Notes: a model not told the origin generated them from the letters alone. Positions 17,125 to 25,736 are shown, counted from the stretch's first letter. The stretch: 64,000 nt of DNA from Edaphobacter bradus (GCF_025685645.1 NZ_JAGSYF010000001.1:1116001-1180000), one strand, 5' to 3'. Program-made: numbers and translations.

Positions 17125-18381
17125 ATGCCTATTCGCGAGATCTTCAAGCAGACACTCTCCGCCCTATGGGAGAGCAAACTTCGCAGCTTTCTCACGATGT
17201 TCGGCATCGTCTGGGGGATCACCTCGGTCATTCTGCTGGTAGGGCTGGGGATCGGCTTCAACGAGGACCAGAAGGAGCATCTGCGCTCCATCGGCACCGA
17301 TATCGCCATCCTCTTCGGCGGCAAGACGGGCATGCAGGCGGGAGGATACGCCGCAGGCCGCTACGTCCGGCTCTCAATCGACGACGCCATTGCCATCCAG
17401 CAGCAAGCCTCGCTGGTGAAGACCGTGAGCCCCGAGCTGCGGCGCAGCGTCGCCGAGGTCAGCCAGTGGAACGCCGCCAACCGGCCTATCCGTGGCGTGT
17501 GGCCGGAGTATCAGCGCTTCCGCTCGCTCAAGGTCGAGCAGGGCCGGCTGATGAGCGAGCAGGACGAGATCGAGGGCGCGCGCGTCATCCTTCTCGGTGC
17601 CGACGCCAACCGGCAGCTCTTCCCCGGCAAGCCAGTCATCGGCGAGCCCCTGATGGTCAACGGCTACCGGTACATCGTCATCGGCGTGCTCGCCAAGAAG
17701 AAGCAGAACGGCAGCTACGGCAGCGGGCCGGACAACACACAGCTCTTTACGACCTACTCGGCGATGGCCCGCGACTTTCCGCCACCTGAGCGGCCGGGCG
17801 TAATACGAGGCTACGTCAACAATATCGTCGTCGAACCCGTCTCTCCCGATCTGCACGAGAAGGCGCTCGACCAGGTCACCCGCATCATCGCTGAGCGCCA
17901 TCACTACGACCCTAACGACAAAGAGGCCCTGTGGATATGGGACACTCTCCAAGGCTCGAAGTTTACCGAGCGCATCTTCGGGGTGATGACCCTGTTCTTC
18001 GGTGCGGTCGCTCTGCTTACGCTCGCTCTCGGCGGCATCGGTGTGATGAACATCATGCTGGTCGCCGTCACCGAACGCACGCGAGAGATCGGCATTCGCA
18101 AGGCCATCGGCGCGACGGCCACAGATATCCGGCGGCAGTTTCTGGTGGAGTCGGCGATCATCACCGTCGTGAGCGGCATCACCGGACTGGCGCTCGGCGT
18201 CGGCGTCTGCCTTCTGCTGCGGCTGGTTCCACTGCCCGACTTTGTTCCCCATCCCGTCATCTCACTGGCCGCCATCGTCTCCTCGCTCGTGACGCTGACG
18301 GCGATCACGCTCTTTTCGGGGACCTATCCTGCGCTACGCGCCGCCAACCTCAGCCCCATGGAATGCCTCAGGACGGAGTAG
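17125..18381 (+). CDS. MacB/FtsX-type ABC transporter permease (first of pair)
   Basis: A 418-residue permease of the MacB type. An N-terminal membrane helix follows ALWESKLRSFLTMFGIVWGI (about residues 12-40), then a periplasmic core domain (about 45-270), then the FtsX domain with three helices: VMTLFFGAVALLTLALGGIGVMNIMLVAV, the loop TERTREIGIRKAIGA, and two C-terminal helices. Such permeases act with a separate ATPase in lipoprotein release, macrolide or peptide export, or mechanotransmission. No ATPase gene adjoins. A paralogous permease starts three bases after this stop, so the two likely form one transcript and a heterodimer. The start at 17125 is an ATG about 125 bases from tRNA-Leu. 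Confidence 0.88.
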   Translation: MPIREIFKQTLSALWESKLRSFLTMFGIVWGITSVILLVGLGIGFNEDQKEHLRSIGTDIAILFGGKTGMQAGGYAAGRYVRLSIDDAIAIQQQASLVKTVSPELRRSVAEVSQWNAANRPIRGVWPEYQRFRSLKVEQGRLMSEQDEIEGARVILLGADANRQLFPGKPVIGEPLMVNGYRYIVIGVLAKKKQNGSYGSGPDNTQLFTTYSAMARDFPPPERPGVIRGYVNNIVVEPVSPDLHEKALDQVTRIIAERHHYDPNDKEALWIWDTLQGSKFTERIFGVMTLFFGAVALLTLALGGIGVMNIMLVAVTERTREIGIRKAIGATATDIRRQFLVESAIITVVSGITGLALGVGVCLLLRLVPLPDFVPHPVISLAAIVSSLVTLTAITLFSGTYPALRAANLSPMECLRTE

Positions 18382-18384
18382 CAA

Positions 18385-19641
18385 ATGAACGTACGCGAGA
18401 TTATCAGCCAATGCATCGCCTCCCTGCTCAGAAACCGTCTGCGCTCCGGCCTGACGATGCTCGGCATCATCTGGGGACTCGTGACCGTCGTCCTTCTGCT
18501 CAGTTATGGCAGGAGCCTCGGCGAGGAGGTCCTCAACGGCTTCATGGGCCTCGGCGACAACGTCATCATGATGTGGGGCGGCCAGACGAGCATGCAGGCC
18601 GGCGGGGAGCGCTCCGGCAAGAAGGTCAAGTTCCTCGACGGCGATACTGAGGCCGTTCGCGACACAGTTCCTTTCCTCACCGCTGTCAGTTCCGAGACTG
18701 ACGACGGCTTCAGCTTCAAGTACGGGCCCAAGGTCGTGAATATCTCGACTAAGGCCATCGAATATCCCTATGGCGGAATGCGCAGGCTCAACATCGAGGA
18801 GGGACGCTACTTTGAGCCGGCAGACTTTACGGAACATCGCCAGGTCGTCATCTTCGGGCCGCATGCCGCGCAGAAGCTCTTCAACGGCTATCCACCTGTA
18901 GGCGAAACGGTCGAGATCGAGGGTCACGTCTTTCAGGTCATTGGTGTTCTGCGGAACAAGATTCAGGACTCGTCAAACAACGGGCCTGACAATGAAAATG
19001 CCTTCATCCCCTTCGGCATGATGCGTCTGTTGGCCGACCAGCGCGATCCCGGCAGCATCGTCTTCCAGCCCAGCTCACCCGATCTGCATATCAAGGCGAT
19101 ACAGGCGGTCCGCGCCGTCCTCGCAAGCCGCCACCACTTCGACCCTAAGGACGACAAGGCCGCTCCTACGTGGGACACGGTCGAGGACTCACAGGAAATC
19201 ATGCAGTTCAGCACTGCGCTCGAGCTTCTGCTGGGAATCATCGGAGCCATGACACTCGGCGTTGGAGGCGTTGGCGTCATGAACATCATGCTTGTTTCGG
19301 TGACGGAGAGGACGCGTGAGATCGGCTTACTGAAGGCCCTCGGTGCGAAGAGAAGAGATATTCTCTCGCAGTTTCTTCTCGAAAGCCTCACGCTTACCTT
19401 CATCGCGGGAGCAATCGGTATGGTTGTAGCGATCGTGGTGGGGTATCTGGTTCCGCCGATGCCGCTCTACTCGGACATCTACAAGACGGCCAACCACGAG
19501 GGCGATATCGTGCTGAGGGCTTCTCCGAGCGTGATGCTGATCTCCTTCGGCATTCTGGCCGCAGTCGGAATCGTCTCCGGCCTGCTGCCTGCCGTGCGCG
19601 CGTCACGGATGGATCCTGTCGAAGCCCTTCGCCACGAGTAG
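18385..19641 (+). CDS. MacB/FtsX-type ABC transporter permease (second of pair)
   Basis: Also 418 residues and clearly paralogous to the preceding gene: LLRNRLRSGLTMLGIIWGLVTVVLLL at the N-terminus, a periplasmic domain including MMWGGQTSMQAGGERSG, and the FtsX part GGVGVMNIMLVSVTERTREIGLLKALGAKR followed by two further helices. Three bases separate it from the first gene's stop. As with the first, the ATPase partner is not in this window. The pair may serve one exporter as a heterodimer, or be two independent MacB-like subunits recruited by an ATPase encoded elsewhere. The substrate is unknown. Family assignment is strong, the specific role is not. Confidence 0.87.
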   Translation: MNVREIISQCIASLLRNRLRSGLTMLGIIWGLVTVVLLLSYGRSLGEEVLNGFMGLGDNVIMMWGGQTSMQAGGERSGKKVKFLDGDTEAVRDTVPFLTAVSSETDDGFSFKYGPKVVNISTKAIEYPYGGMRRLNIEEGRYFEPADFTEHRQVVIFGPHAAQKLFNGYPPVGETVEIEGHVFQVIGVLRNKIQDSSNNGPDNENAFIPFGMMRLLADQRDPGSIVFQPSSPDLHIKAIQAVRAVLASRHHFDPKDDKAAPTWDTVEDSQEIMQFSTALELLLGIIGAMTLGVGGVGVMNIMLVSVTERTREIGLLKALGAKRRDILSQFLLESLTLTFIAGAIGMVVAIVVGYLVPPMPLYSDIYKTANHEGDIVLRASPSVMLISFGILAAVGIVSGLLPAVRASRMDPVEALRHE

Positions 19642-19650
19642 CGTCGAATG

Positions 19651-19914
19651 CTAATTCGTCGGGCGATAGCGGATGTGACCTTCTTCGAGGAAGTACTCTG
19701 CCGAACAGTTCTCAGAACCGCAGATCATCGACTCTAACCCCGCGCATTGCTGCCTGGTAATCAGCCCCAGCGACCCACAAGAGGGACACGCGAGCACAGC
19801 CCAATAGGGGTTTTCTGCCTTCCCCAACTCACCGGCCTGCTCCAGCACGAAAAGCGTACCCGGCTGCATCTGCTCCGGTATCCATACTTCAAGGAAATTG
19901 AGCTCCGCTACCAT
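19651..19914 (-). CDS. Small zinc-ribbon protein
   Basis: An 87-residue protein with two metal-binding knuckles: CPSCG at about residues 43-47 and, after a third Cys (QQCAG), CGSENC near 65-70. The fold is probably a single rubredoxin-like zinc ribbon. No membrane segment or signal is visible. I do not recognise the family; the length and pattern suggest a nucleic-acid or protein adaptor. It is convergent with the second ABC permease, with nine bases between stops. The start is an ATG at 19914. Confidence 0.6.
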   Translation of the reverse strand: MVAELNFLEVWIPEQMQPGTLFVLEQAGELGKAENPYWAVLACPSCGSLGLITRQQCAGLESMICGSENCSAEYFLEEGHIRYRPTN

Positions 19915-20133
19915 ATCCTGCCTCGTTATCTAAGGTTGTCAGGGTTTGCGATGCACGCTTGCGGCGTGCCTGCATGAGCGATGATTCAGGGCTGCTGAGA
20001 GTCCTCCCGGCTCGATGGCGTTGCACCACTTATGGTGCATAAGATAACGGATTCCCCACCGCTGTCAATGACTCATTTCGGTGAGCGATTCAGAGTTGAT
20101 TCCTTTACGGCGAGCCTGTTGGCTTTGGTACGG

Positions 20134-22539
20134 CTAATGCCCTGAGTACAAAGCGCGGTACATCTGCCGATTGCGCACAATGGCCTGCACGTACTCCCGG
20201 GTCTCGGTGTATGGAATCGACTCGACGAACTCGGCGATGTCTTTGTAGTTGCCCTCTGAGGTCCACTGGCGCACGGGAACGTCCCCGGCGTTGTAGGCTG
20301 CCAGGGCGTACTCGGTTTGGCCGCCGAAGCGATTGAGCACCTGTTTCAGGTTCTCCGTGCCCAGTTGCAGGTTGGTCGCGGGATTCAGGAGCTGCGGTGT
20401 CTTGAAGCCCTTGATTCCCTGCTTCCGCGCCAGCGATTTCCCAACCGATGGAAGAAGCTGCATCAAGCCGTAGGCATTGGCGCGACTCACCGCTCCCGGG
20501 TTGAACTCCGACTCCTGCCGGATGAGCGATGCCACCAGAAAAGGATCGAGCCCATTACGCTCGGAGTTCGACGCCAGATCCGGCCAGTAGGGCCTGGGGA
20601 ACAGCAACTGCCAGTAGATCGACGGCACCTGATCGATGGAAAGTGAGAAGAACGAGATTCCGCTGCGCTTCAACGACTGGAGGGCACGCGTGTTCTCTCC
20701 ATACGAAGCGAAGATCTCGGCCTGAGCCAGTGCTCCCCACTCGTCTGAGGTGGGGCTGGCCTGAATCTCCGGGCCGATGTACTCATTCAGCGCAGCATTG
20801 GCGAGCAGCCGGGCCTTGATCAGGTGCGGCTCGTTCTCCGGCAGGTCCGCGCTTAACGGCGGCACGGACGGCGGGTGGACGGCGCTCAGAGCAGCAGTGG
20901 GTGACACCGTTGGCTGCGTGCCTAATACGCGCAGGCGTTTCTTCGCCAGCTCGGCGTAATACGAGTTGACGTAGGCCGAGAGCAGCGCGCGGTAGTAGTT
21001 CACCGCCTGACCGAGGTTGCGCTCCTCGTCTTCATAGATGCGACCGCGCCAGTAGATCGCGGCCGGAACCTCGATGCCTCCTGCGTAGCGCTGAATCTGT
21101 TCATCCATCAGCCGCGCCGCCTCGGAGTAGTTCCGTAGCCGGTAGTTCATCCACGCCGAGCGCCAGTGGGCCGAAGGCGCATAGGTGCTGTTGGGGAACA
21201 TCTGCACCAGAGTGGAGTAGTGATAGGTCGCCTGCTGCGAGTCATGCTTAAGCAGATACATATTTCCGCCTGAGTAAAGTGCCTCCTCCAGCCATCGGCT
21301 GGACGGAAAGCGCTTGATCATCTCGGCGATGATGGCGTCATGACCGCTGCGGTCGCCGTCGCTGCGCGAGAGCTCTGCCAGCATGTAGAGCTTCAGCGCG
21401 GCGCTGTCGTCGTTGGTATTGGGCAGGCGCATCACCTCGCGCCGGCTGATGTGCTTGAGCTTCATGTCGCACACAGCGGCATAGATGGCGAGCGCATCGC
21501 GATCGGCCTGACTGAGGCTGGCATCCTTTTTGGAGATCGCGTGGTACTCTGCACCCGCCTCTGCATAACGTTTAGCGTTGAAGAGCTGATCCGCGTGAAC
21601 CTTCCGCTCGGCAGCGGTCAGCCCTGCACCCATTGCCTGAAGCTGCGTCTGCGCCTGGCTGGCCTCGACGCTCAAAGGCATCTTTGCATAGATGCTGCGG
21701 AAGATAGGCACGGCACGAGCGCCGTCGCCAGCTACTTGGTAGGCGCGGCCGAGGGTATAGCGGAAGTCGCTATGCCCTGCCTGTGGGCTGCTCGCCAAAG
21801 GCTCAAGGGCTTTGAGCGCGCCCTGGGGATTGTTCTGCTGGAGGTAGGCATTCGCCAACAGCATAGGTGCGTTGGCGACAAAGATACTGTCGGGGTGTCG
21901 CTCCGGGAAGCGATCAAGGAGAGCGTAGGCATCGGCGCCATGACCGGCCTGCAGCGCGGCCTGCGCGCCGAGGTAATCCGCGTAGTCGTCTAGTGCATCG
22001 CCGGCGGTCGCCGCCTGACGAAACATCGTGGCGGCGTCAGAATAGCGGCGATCCAGCATGTACGCGTGACCGAGGGCAAGATACGCGGTCGCCGCCGCGT
22101 CACCCGAATGCGACCGCGCGTACGAAATGACTCCGCTGTAAGCCTGGGCCGAGCGAGATACCGCCAGCTGCTGGGCCATCGGCCGCAGTTGCTCCGTGGC
22201 ATGGAAGGCACTCGTCAAGCGGATGCTCTCCGCAGTGGGCCGGGATGCGCGTCCCTTCCTCGCTGCCGTGGCTGAGTTCTTCCTGCTCGAAGATCTGGGG
22301 GAGGACTTCGTGTGGCCTGTTGACTTGCCGGCACTCGAGCTAGTCGAGTGGCTCGAGTGCTTCGCCGCAGCGGAGGACTTGCTCTTTCCCTGCCTCACCT
22401 GGGACGCAGGGGGGTCAGAGGCCTCCTGCGACGTTTTCCGGCCAGCGGCTGACGCCGCCCCGGTGATCAGCAAAACAACCAGGAGAACTGCGATTTGAAA
22501 CCTATTCCGGCCCTTCAAACTTCCCTCTCGATACAACAA
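20134..22539 (-). CDS. Soluble lytic murein transglycosylase (Slt type) with TPR superhelix
   Basis: An 801-residue periplasmic enzyme that cleaves the MurNAc-GlcNAc bond of peptidoglycan. In order: a signal segment (about residues 13-32, FQIAVLLVVLLITGAASAAG), a low-complexity Ser/Lys/Ala linker (35-100), a long alpha-superhelical region with TPR-like repeats (about 110-560), and the C-terminal SLT domain. There ASLIRQESEFNPGAVSRANAYGLMQLLPSVG carries the catalytic Glu in RQESEF, followed by ALAAYNAGDVPVRQW. The Ser/Lys-rich linker is not part of E. coli Slt70. The frame opens with a TTG at 22539; another TTG at 22518 follows a GAGGGAAG stretch, so the exact start is uncertain. Divergent from the sigma factor gene. 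Confidence 0.9.
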   Translation of the reverse strand: MLYREGSLKGRNRFQIAVLLVVLLITGAASAAGRKTSQEASDPPASQVRQGKSKSSAAAKHSSHSTSSSAGKSTGHTKSSPRSSSRKNSATAARKGRASRPTAESIRLTSAFHATEQLRPMAQQLAVSRSAQAYSGVISYARSHSGDAAATAYLALGHAYMLDRRYSDAATMFRQAATAGDALDDYADYLGAQAALQAGHGADAYALLDRFPERHPDSIFVANAPMLLANAYLQQNNPQGALKALEPLASSPQAGHSDFRYTLGRAYQVAGDGARAVPIFRSIYAKMPLSVEASQAQTQLQAMGAGLTAAERKVHADQLFNAKRYAEAGAEYHAISKKDASLSQADRDALAIYAAVCDMKLKHISRREVMRLPNTNDDSAALKLYMLAELSRSDGDRSGHDAIIAEMIKRFPSSRWLEEALYSGGNMYLLKHDSQQATYHYSTLVQMFPNSTYAPSAHWRSAWMNYRLRNYSEAARLMDEQIQRYAGGIEVPAAIYWRGRIYEDEERNLGQAVNYYRALLSAYVNSYYAELAKKRLRVLGTQPTVSPTAALSAVHPPSVPPLSADLPENEPHLIKARLLANAALNEYIGPEIQASPTSDEWGALAQAEIFASYGENTRALQSLKRSGISFFSLSIDQVPSIYWQLLFPRPYWPDLASNSERNGLDPFLVASLIRQESEFNPGAVSRANAYGLMQLLPSVGKSLARKQGIKGFKTPQLLNPATNLQLGTENLKQVLNRFGGQTEYALAAYNAGDVPVRQWTSEGNYKDIAEFVESIPYTETREYVQAIVRNRQMYRALYSGH

Positions 22540-22748
22540 GCCTACCTCTCCACTCTAAGCTGCTCTCGCTCCCTGCTGATGTGGACTCCTTTCCTGCGGA
22601 ATCACATCAGATACATGGACGGCCTTTCTGAGCAAACGCTCGTTCATGGAAGTGGCGCTGCTGCCCACTGCCATTTACTATGGAGGAGTGGCACCGCCGT
22701 AGGGTTGAGCGTTGCCCACTCATCACAGATTTACGCACCTTTTTTCTC

Positions 22749-23375
22749 ATGCCAGCCATCCAATCCCCAGGAACGGAAGAAGTTCACCCAGACGTAGCGC
22801 TGGTTGCGCGCGCCAAGGAGGGGGATGAAGCCGCGTTTGAGCAGCTCGTCCGCCAGTACGAACGCCAGATCTTCCGGGTAGCGCAACATATTACTCAGAA
22901 CCGTGAAGACGCCGAAGACATCACGCAGGATACGTTTCTCAAGGCCTACGAGAAGCTGGACCAGTTTCAGGGAAACTCCAAGTTTTCCACATGGCTCGTC
23001 CGCATCGCGGTCAATGAGAGCCTCATGCGGCTGCGCAAGCGCAAGACCAGCAAGACAGTTTCCATGGATGAGGACGTCCAGACCGAAGAGGGCTCTATCC
23101 CACGGGACTTCGCAGAGTGGCGCCCTAACCCCGAGCAGATTTACGACCAGAACGAACTGGGCGATATCCTGCGCAAGACAATCCAGGGGCTTCCTCCGGG
23201 GTTCCGGACCGTCTTCACGCTCCGCGACGTTGAAAATCTCTCTACAGAAGAGACTGCGGAGGCTCTCGGATTGAGCATTCCTGCCGTAAAATCGAGGCTG
23301 TTACGGGCACGCCTGCAATTGCGTGAGCGGCTCAGCCGTTACTTCCGTCAGAAAAAGGAAGGCTTTCCCGCATGA
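22749..23375 (+). CDS. ECF sigma factor, sigma-E type
   Basis: A 208-residue extracytoplasmic-function sigma factor. Region 2 is PDVALVARAKEGDEAAFEQLVRQYERQIFRVAQHITQNREDAEDITQDTFLKAYEKL, and region 4 is LPPGFRTVFTLRDVENLSTEETAEALGLSIPAVKSRLLRARLQLRERL. The insertion SKTVSMDEDVQTEEGSIPRDFAEWRPNPEQIYDQ links the two. The ATG at 22749 starts a family-like N-terminus; the frame also opens at an ATG at 22680, and neither has a strong ribosome site. The next gene, a zf-HC2 protein, overlaps the stop by four bases and is its probable anti-sigma factor. Its position just upstream of the Tad pilus genes makes pilus control possible, but that is inference. Confidence 0.92.
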   Translation: MPAIQSPGTEEVHPDVALVARAKEGDEAAFEQLVRQYERQIFRVAQHITQNREDAEDITQDTFLKAYEKLDQFQGNSKFSTWLVRIAVNESLMRLRKRKTSKTVSMDEDVQTEEGSIPRDFAEWRPNPEQIYDQNELGDILRKTIQGLPPGFRTVFTLRDVENLSTEETAEALGLSIPAVKSRLLRARLQLRERLSRYFRQKKEGFPA

Positions 23376-23617
23376 ATTGCACCGACTTTCTCAGCCAGCT
23401 AACCGATTACTTCGACGGCCAGATCAGTCCTGAACTGCTCGAAGAGGTGCGCGCACACCTGGCAGGCTGCAGCCATTGCGAGGTCGTGCTCAACACGACA
23501 CGTCAGACCATCGAGGTTTATCGTGGCAACGACATCTACGAGATCTCGACCGAACTCCGTGAGCGTCTGCACTCCGCCATCATGGCAAAGTGCAGGGCAA
23601 AGAAGAAGACTGCGTAA
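23372..23617 (+). CDS. zf-HC2 anti-sigma factor
   Basis: An 81-residue cytoplasmic protein with the anti-sigma zinc-finger pattern: an early Cys (MNCTDFLSQLTDYFDGQ), then HLAGCSHCEVVLN, where His and two Cys complete the site. No membrane segment follows, unlike many RsiW/RseA types, so it would be a soluble, ZAS-type regulator that binds region 2/4 of the partner sigma factor. The ATG overlaps the sigma gene's stop (ATGA), implying coupled translation and roughly equal amounts. The signal it senses cannot be deduced; zinc anti-sigma factors often respond to redox stress. Confidence 0.88.
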   Translation: MNCTDFLSQLTDYFDGQISPELLEEVRAHLAGCSHCEVVLNTTRQTIEVYRGNDIYEISTELRERLHSAIMAKCRAKKKTA

Positions 23618-24118
23618 GGACACTGGGCTGACCCAAGTCTCCTCGCCAAGTGGCGAAGAATCATTAGGATAGTAGCAGCACCTCGCGTGCGATCATGGGC
23701 ATTTGTGTCAGGCTTGATTCAGCGCGGGGCCCTGCTGAACCCTTGAGAAAATATTTTCCTACAAAGTGACATAGAATGCATGGTCACTTTTCCGTCACTG
23801 TCGAAACGCTCCCTGACTCCCTTGTCGAGGTCGATTCCATCTAAATCGACCTATATGAGATAGTTAGATTCGCATCTATATAACGTCTCTCGACTGAGCA
23901 ATCCGTTTCCACTTCCTCGCAATTTCTTGGCACTCAGCGTGCTGTTACGGTATTGGTGACCTTGGCTGACATCCTGTCTCGCTAGGTTCTCCTGTGCCTA
24001 CGAGCGCCTTTCCGAGTCGTCTCGGAAGTGGGTAAACTGTGTAGCTAATTGAGCGTTCGATGCATGGAGGAGTGTGGGCCCACCGTCACAATATTGCACT
24101 CGGACAAGGAGAACAAAC
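23618..24118. promoter_or_regulatory. Long AT-richer intergenic region upstream of the first Flp pilin
   Basis: About 500 bases with no convincing gene. It contains a dyad AAAGTGAC...GTCACTTT at 23763-23770 and 23783-23790 (8-bp arms, 12-base spacer), a further partly symmetrical AT-rich stretch around 23850-23885, and a small hairpin TTCCGAG-TCGT-CTCGGAA at 24010-24027. The first pilin gene is preceded by AAGGAG at 24106-24111. The dyad is a plausible operator for a pilus regulator; no promoter elements could be fixed with certainty. Confidence 0.45.
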
Positions 24119-24304
24119 ATGATGAATCGCTTCCGCTCTATCGCCTTGAGCCTACATCGCAATGAGTCTGGTCAGGACTTGATCGAATATGCTCTTGTTA
24201 CTGCCCTGATTGCCTTTGGTGCTGTCGCCGGCATGGGAACGGTCGCCAGTGCAATCAACAATGCCTTCAGCACAATCAGCTCGGAGCTTAGTTCCGCTCT
24301 CTAA
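24119..24304 (+). CDS. flp: Flp/Fap-type pilin, copy 1
   Basis: A 61-residue Flp prepilin, the structural subunit of a Tad pilus. The leader ends ESG, followed by QDLIEYALVTALIAFGAVAGMG; cleavage after Gly18 by the CpaA peptidase leaves Glu at +5 next to Tyr, the Flp signature. A hydrophobic helix and a short Ser-rich tail (STISSELSSAL) complete it. AAGGAG lies seven bases upstream of the ATG at 24119; a second ATG follows directly. A near-identical pilin is 570 bases downstream (54 of 61 residues the same), and a long hairpin lies just after the stop. Confidence 0.93.
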   Translation: MMNRFRSIALSLHRNESGQDLIEYALVTALIAFGAVAGMGTVASAINNAFSTISSELSSAL

Positions 24305-24330
24305 CCGCTTTGTCCTTGTGACCGGGAAAC

Positions 24331-24378
24331 GGCAAAGTCTCGTAGCCTATCGCAAGCGATAGGCTACGAGACTTTGCC
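24331..24378. terminator. Very long perfect hairpin after the first Flp pilin
   Basis: Two perfectly complementary 23-base arms (24331-24353 and 24356-24378) separated by only AA, centred 50 bases after the pilin stop. The stem contains GGCAAAGTCTCGTAGCC at its outer end. There is no downstream T-run, so it is not a classical rho-independent terminator. It may act as an RNA stabiliser or processing site that sets pilin mRNA abundance, or as a bidirectional terminator. The hairpin is read directly; the role is inference. Confidence 0.6.
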
Positions 24379-24871
24379 ATGTTCGCGAAGGTCTCAACAT
24401 GGCAACCCTATATCCATGAGCGGGATAGTACAGTGTGCTTTCGTGTCTGCTCTTTATCTTTGCTCTTTGCCGGCTCTCGGCCGATTGACCCAGCAAAGCA
24501 ATTAAATTAATTTTGCCGCCGAAGAAGAAAAGGCGTTATCCTCCGTGTGAAAAAACTTGCTCAGTCAAACCGGGCTATCGTTCGGGGTAAGAGACCAAAG
24601 AATGATGCCAGGTAGATATGTAAATTACCGCAGGCGAGTAGTTGCATAACAATTGCTCGTGGAATTTCAGTTTATGGAAATGTCAGTTCTGCACTTTTGG
24701 CAACTCACGTGCTTCTTTAGTGGTATCGTTGCTTTGCGTCAGCACAAGCTACTTTAAGAGTCTCTTTGATGAGGCTTTTTCCGGAGTCGGCTCCGGTGTC
24801 TCACTGAGAGAGATAACTATCGTATCTCGTGTGGCCTCAAAGCCATACTTAATCTAGTTAGGAGACAAGAA
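24379..24871. other. Intergenic region between the two Flp pilins
   Basis: Nearly 500 AT-richer bases. An open frame at 24642-24857 shows no family features and no ribosome site and is not called. A small hairpin CCGGAG-TCG-CTCCGG lies near 24780-24796. The region must hold regulatory signals for the second pilin if that gene has its own promoter; GGAGAC ahead of its ATG at 24872 is the ribosome site. Confidence 0.4.
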
Positions 24872-25057
24872 ATGATTAATCGTTTTCGGTCTGCCCTCTT
24901 ATCCCTTCACAACGATCAGTCTGGTCAAGATCTGATCGAATACGCTCTCGTAACCGCACTCATCGCTTTTGGCGCTGTGGCAGGTATGGGAACAGTCGCC
25001 AGCGCGATCAACAATGCTTTCAGCACTATCAGCAGCAAACTCAGCTCTGCACTCTAA
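24872..25057 (+). CDS. flp: Flp/Fap-type pilin, copy 2
   Basis: A 61-residue Flp prepilin differing from copy 1 at only seven residues, mostly in the leader (RSALLSLHNDQSG for RSIALSLHRNESG) and at residue 56 (Lys for Glu). The mature helix, residues 17-55, is identical. At the DNA level many third-codon positions differ between the copies, so the identity reflects protein-level selection rather than a recent copy. TTAGGAGACAAGAA precedes the ATG at 24872. The Glu-to-Lys change near the C-terminus alters surface charge in the pilus. The cpaA gene follows after about 140 bases. Confidence 0.93.
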   Translation: MINRFRSALLSLHNDQSGQDLIEYALVTALIAFGAVAGMGTVASAINNAFSTISSKLSSAL

Positions 25058-25200
25058 GTTCTGAGAAACAACGCGGCCGAAATAGGCTGGCATGCTGGGG
25101 ACAACCCGCTTCAGGATGCCAGCTTATAGCCCTTTTATGCTAGGCCGTACCAGTGGCTTTCGCACGTCTTTCAAGAAGCACACTAGACGGAGAGGCTCGC

Positions 25201-25731
25201 ATGACGCAGTCGGGATTCCTGGCGGGAGCAGCTATAGTTGCCCTTTGTGGTGCCCTCTTCGATATTCGAAGCGCCCGTATACCTAATTTCCTGACATACT
25301 CAGCCATGGCCTCGGCCCTGGTCTGTCGCTTCGCATTTCTTGGATGGCGCGGGCTGGTGGATGGAACCGCGGGCTTGCTGATCGCAGGAGGAGTCTTCTT
25401 TCTCCTGTTTGTCATTCGCGCTATGGGCGGAGGCGACGTGAAGCTGATGGCCGCAGTGGGAGCCTGGGTAGGTCTTCCAAATGTTGGCCGCGCTCTTATT
25501 GCTTCAGCGCTGTGCGGTGGCCTGATGGCAGTCGGCTACATGATCTTCCTGAAGCGGTTCCGTTCTACTCTCAGTAACGTTGTTTCGCTAATCCGCTTTC
25601 ATGCCGTAATGGGAGCGGAGCCTCACCCCGAGATTAACCTCGCCAATCCTTCGGCGGTCCGAATGCCATACGGGGTCGCCATTGCGTTAGGCTCCCTCTC
25701 GCTGCTACTTCCTGGAATCTGGAAAGGTTGA
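25201..25731 (+). CDS. cpaA: Prepilin peptidase CpaA/TadV (A24 family)
   Basis: A 176-residue membrane aspartyl protease that removes the leader from Flp prepilins. Both catalytic aspartates are visible: Asp in ALFDIRSARIPN (about residue 21) and Asp in MGGGDVKLMAA (about residue 80), the GxGD signature of family A24. Five to six hydrophobic helices span the rest. It lacks the cytoplasmic methyltransferase domain of PilD, as expected for the Tad type. I start at the ATG at 25201; a 16-residue upstream extension of the frame to 25153 lacks features. It begins the block of assembly genes after the two pilins, and cpaB follows with six bases between. Confidence 0.9.
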   Translation: MTQSGFLAGAAIVALCGALFDIRSARIPNFLTYSAMASALVCRFAFLGWRGLVDGTAGLLIAGGVFFLLFVIRAMGGGDVKLMAAVGAWVGLPNVGRALIASALCGGLMAVGYMIFLKRFRSTLSNVVSLIRFHAVMGAEPHPEINLANPSAVRMPYGVAIALGSLSLLLPGIWKG

Positions 25732-25736
25732 CTCCC

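Noticed and set aside
24642-24857. 71-residue frame between the Flp pilins
   Set aside because: No ribosome site or family pattern; the position is more likely regulatory.
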